Shown here one piece after another: positions 1-5,675 of a DNA stretch of 5,675 nucleotides (within the stretch, counting starts at the first letter, position 1; every line of letters starts with the position of its first letter). The translations under genes were made by a program, and so were the position numbers. The notes under the pieces were generated by a model that had not been told where the DNA came from, searched no databases, and saw only the letters and a program-made list of their open reading frames with translations. The stretch comes from Synergistaceae bacterium (GTDB taxonomy: Bacteria; Synergistota; Synergistia; Synergistales; Aminobacteriaceae). The stretch lies in the NCBI GenBank assembly GCA_017475805.1, contig JAFVEW010000244.1, forward strand, positions 1-5,675, written 5' to 3'.

Positions 1-2275
1 AGAACATTAATTTTCGTCCAGGTGTCAAGTTTCTCAAATTCACCTTCATCGGGAAGAAACCTGTTGCTCTCGGAGTCATTCGCGGTAAAACAGATACAAT
101 AACAACGCCGGTGCCGCCGCTTGCGTTAGAGACTCTCGGTAAGTTCTTAGCAACATCTTCAAACACCGCTTCAATTTTTTCTGCCTGCGCATTCAAATTG
201 CCGTTAGCCGTTTCAATATAAATGTCGTTGGTGGATTTCAAGTCATTAGCTGCGGCTTTCACCATGTCAAGATCAACATCATCGTCATCAACATCATTCT
301 CGCTGAGAGTTGATAAATCACTGGCGATTTGATTAACTTCTGCCTCTGACACGGCCTCCGGAGTTACGACTTTGGGCTGTACCGATAAAGTTTCATTGGC
401 TGCCTGAAGAGCTTCACTAGCAGTTTCACTATTAGCAATGATGTCAGTTCCTGCTGGTTTTGTTGTGTCCTCGACTACGCCGTCGTTCTGAGCTTCTGCC
501 GCTGCGTCCGCAGATTCTGCGGCTTTATTTTTTACTGCGGCTTCGATCTCATCTTTTGTCAACACAGCAATTTCTTCAGAAGTAAGGGACTCGTTCAGCG
601 TGTTTACAACGTCTATCGCAGCGTCCTGAGTAACCGGGTCAGAATCTGACAATACTTCAATAATAGCTTGTCCAGCCGGCGATTCAGACACTGTATCGTC
701 CATATTTTCTACAAGCTCTTTTGCCTCCTCGTTTGTGATGGGCGTTTCCGTTTCAGTGCTTTCGCTGCTACTGCCACCTGAACCATTACTTGAATCGTTG
801 CTTGAACTGCTACTGTCAGAACTTGAACTACCGCCACTACTACTTCCACTGTCTGAACTTGAGCCGCTGTTGCTGCTACCAGTGCCTGAACTGCTATTGC
901 CGCTTCCCGAATTGGAACTACCGCCGCCACCTGTGCTCGGTGTTGTAGGAGTAGCTTCTTTTATTGCAGCAGTCGCTTTGTCTAATGCCGCTTGAGCAGC
1001 CTCAGGGCTGGCGCCATTCGAGTCGTCTTTAGTAAGATTCTCTATTGCTGTTTTCGCGTCATCAAGAGCTTTTTTTGCAGAATCGTATTTTGTTTTTACT
1101 GTAGCGTCTGCCGGCTCAGTTAATTTATAAAAATCTTTCGATGCCGTCTCAAAAGCTTCTTGCAGGTTTGTTAATACCGTAGCCGCTACTACGACGAAAT
1201 AGTCGCCGCTCTTAATGACTGTTTTACTTGTATCCTCTACGAAGGCTTTTATGTCGGCACTTTTGAGAGAGCCGCCTAATTTGAATTTCCCTCCTTCAAT
1301 GGTGATAGTACCTTTTACATCTTTATTATCATTTTGGTCACCGCTGACCTTGATTTTTTCAAGGCCGTTAAATATTCCGCCGCCGATGATAATTTTTCCA
1401 CCAGATGTACGAGTTCCTCTGACTGTTTCAATTTCTTTAATATTGAAAGTTCCACCATTTATTGTTATAGTGCCGTTAATACTATTTTTAGTTGAGTTTT
1501 GGTTTAAAGTAGATATAGTATTAGTGGTAAAAGTTCCATCTTCAATTGTTAAGCTATGAGTTGCATTATTAGCAGCAGTTTGATTGTGCCATGTAATAAG
1601 TCCTGCCCAATCTGTTGCCGTCGTTTCTATCTTCACATTACTTCCATTGATTGTACCTGTAGAGCTACCTCCCTCATTAGTAACGCATACAGCCTGACTT
1701 GTCCCTTTAATCTCTCCGCCTGTAATCTCGAGTACTCCTTGTCCACTGGAATTTCCAATAGCAAAAACAGTCGCAGCATTATTACCACCCTCAATAGTTC
1801 CATTAGATATTTTGAGCGTTCCGTATCGCACTCCAACCATCGAACCATTACTTGACTTAAGATTGCCAGATTTTATTTCAATAGTTGCACCGCCAGAGCC
1901 TAAAATGGAAGCGTTAGGGCCACTTACGTTATTTGTATTAATAGTTGCACCATCAATTATTAGTTTTGATTGACTTCCTTCAACTAAGATTACTTCAGAC
2001 TCATTAGTTATACTATTAGTTGTAATCGTCAATCCTTCTCCGAGCGTCAACGTACCGCTCGTAACTTTGATACCTTTATCGACTTTTATCGTTATTTTAT
2101 AGTTATTACCAATTATTTTTGTATCAGTTGTAAACGTTTTAACAGATGAAATTTCTACATCTTCTGTCAAACTTATTATCCCATTTGATGCACCTGGAAG
2201 ATCAGCTGCCCACGCTCCCGCGCACAAACTGAAAACGAGTGCACACAACAACACGAATATACTAATTCGCTTCAT
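1..2275 (-). CDS. Large exported beta-helix-like surface protein with Ser/Gly linker, C-terminus missing (runs off left edge)
   Basis: I read this frame codon by codon: it is open from the ATG at 2275 to the window edge, giving 758 codons with no stop. Residues 1-23 form a signal peptide (MKRISIF..., cleavage probably AWA|AD). Residues about 30-355 are short beta-strand repeats rich in Thr, Ile, Gly and Asn, such as GTITINGGTFN (about 267-278), GKIIIGGGIFNG (about 291) and GTITIEGGKFKLGG (about 320). These suggest a right-handed beta-helix. Residues about 368-442 are Ala/Lys/Glu-rich and look like a helical hairpin, resembling FIVAR-type cell-surface modules. Residues 449-504 are a pure Ser/Gly/Asn/Asp linker. 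Residues 505-720 are acidic, including a run VDDDDVD. Residues about 725-758 read VLPRMTPRATGFFPMKVNL then RNLTPG. I infer an adhesin-like or matrix surface protein. The C-terminal block resembles the segment before the Synergist-CTERM sorting tail, which would lie outside the window. The exact function is unknown. Confidence 0.88.
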   Translation of the reverse strand, partial: MKRISIFVLLCALVFSLCAGAWAADLPGASNGIISLTEDVEISSVKTFTTDTKIIGNNYKITIKVDKGIKVTSGTLTLGEGLTITTNSITNESEVILVEGSQSKLIIDGATINTNNVSGPNASILGSGGATIEIKSGNLKSSNGSMVGVRYGTLKISNGTIEGGNNAATVFAIGNSSGQGVLEITGGEIKGTSQAVCVTNEGGSSTGTINGSNVKIETTATDWAGLITWHNQTAANNATHSLTIEDGTFTTNTISTLNQNSTKNSINGTITINGGTFNIKEIETVRGTRTSGGKIIIGGGIFNGLEKIKVSGDQNDNKDVKGTITIEGGKFKLGGSLKSADIKAFVEDTSKTVIKSGDYFVVVAATVLTNLQEAFETASKDFYKLTEPADATVKTKYDSAKKALDDAKTAIENLTKDDSNGASPEAAQAALDKATAAIKEATPTTPSTGGGGSSNSGSGNSSSGTGSSNSGSSSDSGSSSGGSSSSDSSSSSNDSSNGSGGSSSESTETETPITNEEAKELVENMDDTVSESPAGQAIIEVLSDSDPVTQDAAIDVVNTLNESLTSEEIAVLTKDEIEAAVKNKAAESADAAAEAQNDGVVEDTTKPAGTDIIANSETASEALQAANETLSVQPKVVTPEAVSEAEVNQIASDLSTLSENDVDDDDVDLDMVKAAANDLKSTNDIYIETANGNLNAQAEKIEAVFEDVAKNLPRVSNASGGTGVVIVSVLPRMTPRATGFFPMKVNLRNLTPGRKLMF
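764..931 (-). repeat. Low-complexity Ser/Gly-coding repeat (linker of the surface protein)
   Basis: About 56 codons of the surface protein (residues 449-504) encode only Ser, Gly, Asn, Asp and Thr, using mostly AGT, AGC, TCA, GGT and GGC codons in irregular short repeats. It separates the helical segment from the acidic C-terminal part and is probably an extended flexible spacer. The repetitive DNA opens long spurious frames on both strands (709-930 minus, Ala/Val-rich; 735-995 plus, Leu/Pro-rich), which are not genes. Confidence 0.85.
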
Positions 2276-2286
2276 ATATAAATCAA

Positions 2287-2293
2287 TTCCTTT
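2287..2293 (-). promoter_or_regulatory. Ribosome binding site of the surface protein gene
   Basis: Read on the minus strand this is AAAGGAA, a moderate Shine-Dalgarno sequence ending 11 bases before the ATG at 2275. The spacing is on the long side and the match is weaker than those of the two neighbouring genes. It supports the chosen start together with the clean signal peptide that begins there. Confidence 0.6.
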
Positions 2294-2319
2294 CAAAAAA
2301 ATTTTTTAATGCGCGAAAA

Positions 2320-2346
2320 ATTTTACCCCCCCCTTAAAACTGTCAA
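2320..2346 (-). promoter_or_regulatory. Sigma70-type promoter with poly-G spacer, for the surface protein gene
   Basis: On the minus strand a perfect -35 box TTGACA (2346-2341) is followed by 15 bases and then TAAAAT (2325-2320), a 5/6 match to the -10 consensus. Eight of the 15 spacer bases are the G run at 2333-2326. The sequence upstream of the -35 (2347-2400) is very AT-rich, as expected of an UP element. Transcription would start near 2313 and give a leader of about 38 bases. The spacer is shorter than the usual 16-18, so the promoter should be weak at this tract length and stronger with one or two more G. The boxes are seen in the sequence; activity is inferred. Confidence 0.68.
2326..2333. 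repeat. Homopolymeric C8/G8 tract inside the promoter spacer
   Basis: Eight consecutive C on the plus strand (G on the minus strand) stand in otherwise AT-rich intergenic DNA, exactly between the -35 and -10 boxes of the surface protein promoter. Runs of this kind change length by slipped-strand mispairing during replication. In Neisseria, porA and fetA expression is varied by the same arrangement. Confidence 0.9.
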
Positions 2347-2409
2347 TAAACTTTTTAGGAATTAAAGCATTTTAGAAAGATTTAGTTAAAAATAGTCAGA
2401 AAACACAAC

Positions 2410-2438
2410 AAAAAAGCCCCGAATTTATCGGAGCCTTT
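2410..2438 (-). terminator. Intrinsic terminator downstream of the GH28 gene
   Basis: On the minus strand, AAAGGCTCCGA (2438-2428) pairs with TCGGGGCTTTT (2422-2412) across the 5-base loop TAAAT, giving an 11-bp stem with two G-U pairs. It is followed by a T run complementary to the six A at 2410-2415. It begins 57 bases after the GH28 stop codon and lies upstream of the surface protein promoter, so it should separate the two genes. On the plus strand the following T-rich stretch is interrupted, so termination in that direction is less likely. Confidence 0.85.
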
Positions 2439-2495
2439 ATTAATTTTCGGATTTCGGATTGGGAAATAAAAATTTTTTTTAACTTCCTAAAATTC

Positions 2496-4589
2496 TTACT
2501 TAACTATAACGTTATAGTTCCAAGTGTTCTGGTCATAAGGAAGGCCGGTCGCAACGATTGAAATTATATGGTTGCCCGGAAGCATATTCTCGGCTTCAGT
2601 GTCGGGTCTGTAGGCGTATTGATAGTCGGGCTTATCCGTGAGAGGCAGGCTGACTCTGAATGAATATTTGCCGTCGCCCTCATCTTTAATTTCAGCATCG
2701 TAAGGCGTGATGATCGGAGCTTTGTTTCCGGCTTCGAGTGTTCCGCGATCGAGATAGGCGTTCACTGTGCCTTTGCCCTCATTGAAGGCCGCGTCTTTAG
2801 TCGTGATTGTTCCAGCGACAACAACATTTTTATTTTTATCGAAATCTTCAGGCATGTCGAGTTTAATTCCTTCAGCGAGTGAAAAGTCTTTGCCCATTGC
2901 AGCTAATTTAACGCTGTCGATTTCGATTGCTTCTGTATTGAAAGTTTCAAGTTCTGCAGGTTTATCAACGAGACTAATTTTGACGTTATTAAGCTCAAAA
3001 TTTTTAACGTTCGATAAGCTAATCGCGTTCTCGACTCCATAAACAGTAACGTCTTTGACTTTAATATTCGTCATAGGGGCGCGTTCGTAGGCTTTCCATA
3101 AAATTGCATTCTTGGCCATAACAGGCGCGTCAGGTTTCCCGGCCGTGATGTTCGACATATAAACGCCTTTAAGCTGAGGAGTGTAAGGTCCTAAGTCGCC
3201 CTCTTTATCCTGAGCAGAGCCGAGCGTATATTGAGTCTCGCCGTACATTAAAGCGTTTGAACATTTAGCAACGGTGTTATCTTTGAAGTAAATATTTTCG
3301 ATGAGTCCGCCGCGATAAGAGTTAGTCTTAAAACGAAGAACCTGCTGAAGTTCCATGCTGTCGAAGTGATTATCGTGGGCGAAAACGTTGCTTATACCGC
3401 CGGTGCATTCAGATCCGCAGGTAACGCCGCCATGTCCGTCAGCAAAGACGCAATTTCTAATAATAATATTTCCGCAAGATTCTCCGCCGACCTTGCCGCG
3501 ATTATAACCGTCTCTATTTTTGCCGGATTTAATAGCTATGCAGTCATCGCCGGTACTGAACGAGCAATTTTCAATAATAACAAAGTGCGTAGACTCGGGG
3601 TTAACGCCGTCATTATTAGAGCCGTGTGAATCAATTTCAAGTCCGCGTATCAAAAGATTTCTGCAGCGGAGAGGGTGAACTTCCCACATCGGCGAGTTAA
3701 TAATTCTAATTCCTTCAATTAAAATATTTTCGCTGGCGTAAGGCTCAACAGTGCAGGGTCTTAAAAGCGAACGCAAAGGCGTAACATCTTTCGGCGTATC
3801 GATATATTCGACTTTCTCGATATTATCCCAGTCGATTAACATCGTAGCGATTTTTTCAGGAGCTGGCGTAACACCGTCAGTTAAAATTCTGCGTTCAACA
3901 GGTACAGCCTGGTCGCTCCATTGTTTAACGAGAACGTCAACGACTTCGGCCTGATTAGGAAATCCAAATGAACCGCGTTTCCATGCCTGCCAGTTATAAG
4001 GGTCAGCCTGCGGGTTAAGAGTTCCCTTGCCCGTCAAAGCGATATTCTTAGCATGAAAAGAACGTATAGGAGCAGCATAATTATATGTATCGTTGCCCTC
4101 AAAGCTTGTTAAGACCATCGGATAATATTTATTTGAAATATTCCGCATGAAACGAAGCTCTGTGCCTTCAGCTAAATAAAGATTGACGTTGCTCTTAATT
4201 TCGATTGAGCCAGTATAATAAATGGTAGGATTTTCGCGGGTTGCTCCGGCCTGTGCAGGAACAACAACACGTCCGCCGCCTGCTTTGCTTGCATCATCGA
4301 TAGCTGTTTGAATAGCTTTCGTGAAATCTTTGACGGTCTGAGTCATTTTCTTATGACCTTCACCGCCGTCGCTCACGAAATATTCTTCTTCGGCATCATC
4401 TACGAGTCCTGCGTATTTGCCTTTGGTTACAACAAAATCAACGTCAGGGAACGTCGGAGTATTGGCTTTAACTGTTTGTTCGATGTTCGCGTAAATTTCA
4501 TCGTTCCAGTAATCGTCAGCAGCAAAAGCTCCTGCTACGCAGGATAAACAAAGACACAGCAAAATAAAAACACTACATAATTTTTTCAT
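2496..4589 (-). CDS. Secreted GH28 family glycoside hydrolase (polygalacturonase-type, probably exo-acting)
   Basis: This 697-residue protein begins MKKLCSVF and has a signal peptide of 23 residues (AFA|ADD). GH28 enzymes hydrolyse alpha-1,4-galacturonosyl bonds of pectin by inversion, on a right-handed beta-helix. The entry strands of the helix are visible at about residues 103-145 (GGGRVVVPA, then IEIKSNVNLYLAEGTELRF). All family motifs are present: NNDGVNPES (catalytic D327), TGDDCIAIKSG (D348 and D349), DGHGG (H386) and LRFKT (R419, K421). Residues about 205-275 hold a long insertion before LRPCTVE. After the helix, residues about 585-697 look like a beta-sandwich extension. I chose the ATG at 4589 over an in-frame TTG at 4643 because it sits behind a perfect AGGAGG, whereas the upstream codons translate that very site. 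Substrate is inferred from the family; rhamnogalacturonan or xylogalacturonan are alternatives. Confidence 0.92.
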   Translation of the reverse strand: MKKLCSVFILLCLCLSCVAGAFAADDYWNDEIYANIEQTVKANTPTFPDVDFVVTKGKYAGLVDDAEEEYFVSDGGEGHKKMTQTVKDFTKAIQTAIDDASKAGGGRVVVPAQAGATRENPTIYYTGSIEIKSNVNLYLAEGTELRFMRNISNKYYPMVLTSFEGNDTYNYAAPIRSFHAKNIALTGKGTLNPQADPYNWQAWKRGSFGFPNQAEVVDVLVKQWSDQAVPVERRILTDGVTPAPEKIATMLIDWDNIEKVEYIDTPKDVTPLRSLLRPCTVEPYASENILIEGIRIINSPMWEVHPLRCRNLLIRGLEIDSHGSNNDGVNPESTHFVIIENCSFSTGDDCIAIKSGKNRDGYNRGKVGGESCGNIIIRNCVFADGHGGVTCGSECTGGISNVFAHDNHFDSMELQQVLRFKTNSYRGGLIENIYFKDNTVAKCSNALMYGETQYTLGSAQDKEGDLGPYTPQLKGVYMSNITAGKPDAPVMAKNAILWKAYERAPMTNIKVKDVTVYGVENAISLSNVKNFELNNVKISLVDKPAELETFNTEAIEIDSVKLAAMGKDFSLAEGIKLDMPEDFDKNKNVVVAGTITTKDAAFNEGKGTVNAYLDRGTLEAGNKAPIITPYDAEIKDEGDGKYSFRVSLPLTDKPDYQYAYRPDTEAENMLPGNHIISIVATGLPYDQNTWNYNVIVK

Positions 4590-4596
4590 TGGTGAA

Positions 4597-4602
4597 CCTC
4601 CT
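4597..4602 (-). promoter_or_regulatory. Ribosome binding site deciding the GH28 start
   Basis: AGGAGG on the minus strand lies 7 bases before the ATG at 4589, an optimal distance. A longer frame starting at a TTG (4643) would read through this site as Ser-Gly-Gly-Ser-Pro and has no Shine-Dalgarno sequence of its own, so the ATG is the start. Confidence 0.9.
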
Positions 4603-4643
4603 GAATATGAAAATAAATTTTTGTAAAATTTTTTAGTTTCCAA

Positions 4644-4652
4644 ATTGTATCA
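4644..4652 (-). promoter_or_regulatory. Extended -10 promoter element for the GH28 gene
   Basis: Read on the minus strand this is TGATACAAT, that is TGn followed by TACAAT (5/6 match to TATAAT). No good -35 box lies at the right distance (AAGAAA at 4672-4667), which fits promoters that rely on an extended -10. The start of transcription would be near 4637, giving a leader of about 48 bases. Prediction from motif only. Confidence 0.5.
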
Positions 4653-4658
4653 TTACAC

Positions 4659-4667
4659 TGTTATAAT
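4659..4667 (+). promoter_or_regulatory. Extended -10 promoter element for the M48 protease operon
   Basis: TGTTATAAT is a perfect TGn extension plus perfect TATAAT. The -35 region is weak (TTTCCA at 4637-4642 with a 19-base spacer is the best I find). Transcription would start near 4674, about 47 bases before the ATG at 4721. It stands back to back with the minus-strand extended -10, separated by only 6 bases. Confidence 0.65.
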
Positions 4668-4702
4668 TTCTTCATCATAATTCAAATATCAAAATAAAAA
4701 TC

Positions 4703-4710
4703 AAGGAGGG
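4703..4710 (+). promoter_or_regulatory. Ribosome binding site of the M48 protease gene
   Basis: AAGGAGGG ends 10 bases before the ATG at 4721. It is a near-perfect Shine-Dalgarno sequence and confirms the start, which also coincides with the signal peptide. Confidence 0.88.
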
Positions 4711-4720
4711 AATTTCAAGA

Positions 4721-5353
4721 ATGAAGCGAAAAATTTTTCTTGGCATTGTCGTTTCGTTGGCTCTTTGCTCATGCGCATTTGCTCAAATCGACAGCACCGT
4801 TGTCGAAGCAGCTTGGAGAAAAATAGCAACGACCGACGGCTTTGAAGTTGTTAAAATTAATTACGAGAAGGACGACTCGCCCAACGCTTGGGTTCAGTTC
4901 AAATCTCAAAAAGATTTCAGCGTCCATGTTACTCAAGGGCTAATGAAAATCTTAGACACCGAAGAACAAATCGCCGGAGTCTTAGGCCACGAGATAGGAC
5001 ATGTCAGGCTCGGCCATTACAACAAAGGAGTAAGCCGCAACATAGGCTGGGCTCTTTTAGGCGCGGCTCTTGGAAAAGTGGGAGGTACAGGCGGAAAAAT
5101 AGCTCAAGCTGCAGGAAGCGTAGGAATGAATTTAGCCGAGAGCGGCTTTTCAAGAGGTCAAGAAGTCGAAGCTGACGACTATGGCACAGAATTATTAAAG
5201 AAAGCTGGCTATGACCCTATGGGACTCTATCGCGCCATGAAAGCCTTTGCTGACAATAAATATGTAACGCAACCGAACGGATTTAACTCACACCCGCCGA
5301 CGGCTCGAAGATTACAGCATTTAAGAGAAAAAGCAAATTCGTTAAAAAAGTAA
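4721..5353 (+). CDS. Exported M48 family zinc metalloprotease
   Basis: This 210-residue protein starts MKRKIFLGIVV with a signal peptide ending near residue 21 (AFA|Q). Cys18 follows L-C-S, so lipid attachment is a weaker alternative. The zinc site is complete: HEIGH at residues 90-94 (H90 and H94 as ligands, E91 as catalytic base) and the third ligand E148 in QEVEADDYG, the ExxxD motif of the family. H191 in NSHPPTARRLQHL matches the conserved C-terminal SHP motif. Between the two zinc motifs is a Gly/Ala-rich segment (about 106-137). The length and layout fit the small periplasmic M48 proteases such as LoiP and YcaL of E. coli, which take part in envelope protein quality control. Substrate here is unknown. 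It is the first gene of a probable operon with the DUF1622 gene 6 bp downstream. Confidence 0.93.
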   Translation: MKRKIFLGIVVSLALCSCAFAQIDSTVVEAAWRKIATTDGFEVVKINYEKDDSPNAWVQFKSQKDFSVHVTQGLMKILDTEEQIAGVLGHEIGHVRLGHYNKGVSRNIGWALLGAALGKVGGTGGKIAQAAGSVGMNLAESGFSRGQEVEADDYGTELLKKAGYDPMGLYRAMKAFADNKYVTQPNGFNSHPPTARRLQHLREKANSLKK

Positions 5354-5359
5354 AATAAA

Positions 5360-5675
5360 ATGGACATCTTGTACGAAATTGAAGAGATTTTTCAGGTTAT
5401 AGTTCAGTGCGGCGTTTTGTTGCTTGAATGTACGGGAGTAATAACACTTTTATTTACTACAGTGAAAACTATTTGGGGCTGCATCAGGCGAGACCCCAAA
5501 ATTAGATTGACACTCGCGAAGGGAATTGCTTTGGCTCTCGAATTTAAGTTAGGCGGCGAGGTCTTGAGAACTGTCATAGTCCGAGAATGGAGCGAACTCG
5601 CGATTTTAGGGGCAATAATTTTGTTGCGGGGAGCGTTAACTTTCTTAATTCACTGGGAAATTAAAACAGAAGAGG
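5360..5675 (+). CDS. DUF1622 family membrane protein, C-terminus cut by the window edge
   Basis: The frame opens with ATG at 5360, six bases after the protease stop codon, and is open for 105 codons to the edge; an in-frame stop at 5357 excludes a longer start. The protein has a hydrophobic segment at about residues 12-34 (QVIVQCGVLLLECTGVITLL), a middle part LAKGIALALEFKLGGEVLRT (about 52-71), and a second hydrophobic segment at about 81-97 followed by HWEIK. I recognise the ALEFKLGGE...LGAIILLRGALTFLIHWE pattern as DUF1622, a small family of uncharacterised integral membrane proteins of roughly 110-120 residues, so only a few residues are probably missing. No clear Shine-Dalgarno sequence precedes it, and translation may be coupled to the protease gene. 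Function unknown. Confidence 0.85.
   Translation, partial: MDILYEIEEIFQVIVQCGVLLLECTGVITLLFTTVKTIWGCIRRDPKIRLTLAKGIALALEFKLGGEVLRTVIVREWSELAILGAIILLRGALTFLIHWEIKTEE

Noticed and set aside
709..995. Open frames 709-930 (minus) and 735-995 (plus), Ala/Val- and Leu/Pro-rich
   Set aside because: They are out-of-frame readings of the Ser/Gly-coding repeat; the surface protein frame is continuous across this region.
1215..1855. Plus- and minus-strand frames of about 70-115 codons
   Set aside because: They lie wholly inside the continuous surface protein frame, lack ribosome binding sites and show no recognisable motifs.
2444..2460. Short tandem TTTCGGA repeat beside the terminator
   Set aside because: Only two copies and no further structure; likely chance.
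4590..4643. Longer GH28 start at the TTG at 4643 (18 extra residues)
   Set aside because: It has no Shine-Dalgarno sequence, it translates through the strong AGGAGG of the internal ATG, and it would bury the signal peptide.
4888..5175. Plus-strand frame of 95 codons rich in Arg and Ser
   Set aside because: It is the shifted frame of the M48 protease gene, which has the zinc motifs and the ribosome binding site.
1..5675. CRISPR arrays, tRNA or rRNA genes, insertion sequences, riboswitches
   Set aside because: I looked for regular spaced repeats, cloverleaf patterns, transposase motifs with terminal repeats and long structured leaders and found none; the intergenic regions are too short and AT-rich.

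Overview
The window carries four protein genes in two divergent pairs, with compact intergenic regions that hold readable control signals. The DNA is moderately AT-rich. Strong AGGAGG-type ribosome binding sites and sigma70-like promoters point to an ordinary bacterium. All three genes whose N-termini lie in long reading frames encode secretory signal peptides. The incomplete surface protein ends, at the window edge, in a block of the type VLPRMTP...FPMKVNLRNLTPG. From memory this resembles the region just before the sorting tail of surface proteins in Synergistota, so a gut or rumen synergistete is my best guess. That is an inference, not proven by the window.

Layout. Positions 1-2275 (minus strand) encode an incomplete, very large exported surface protein: signal peptide, beta-helix-like repeats, a helical segment, a pure Ser/Gly linker and an acidic C-terminal part that runs off the left edge. 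The 220-bp gap at 2276-2495 holds its ribosome binding site and a promoter whose -35/-10 spacer contains a run of eight G. It also holds the intrinsic terminator of the next gene. Positions 2496-4589 (minus strand) encode a secreted family GH28 polygalacturonase-type enzyme with all catalytic motifs. The 131-bp gap at 4590-4720 holds two back-to-back extended -10 promoters, one for each direction. Positions 4721-5353 (plus strand) encode a small exported M48 zinc metalloprotease. It is followed after 6 bp by a DUF1622 membrane protein gene at 5360-5675 that is cut by the right edge only near its end.

How the parts relate. The glycosidase and the surface protein lie in the same direction but have a terminator and a fresh promoter between them, so they are probably separate transcription units. 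The protease and the DUF1622 gene look like one operon. The most notable signal is the G8 tract inside the promoter of the surface protein. This is the arrangement used for slipped-strand phase variation of surface proteins in other bacteria, and here the spacer is 15 bp, two bases short of optimal.
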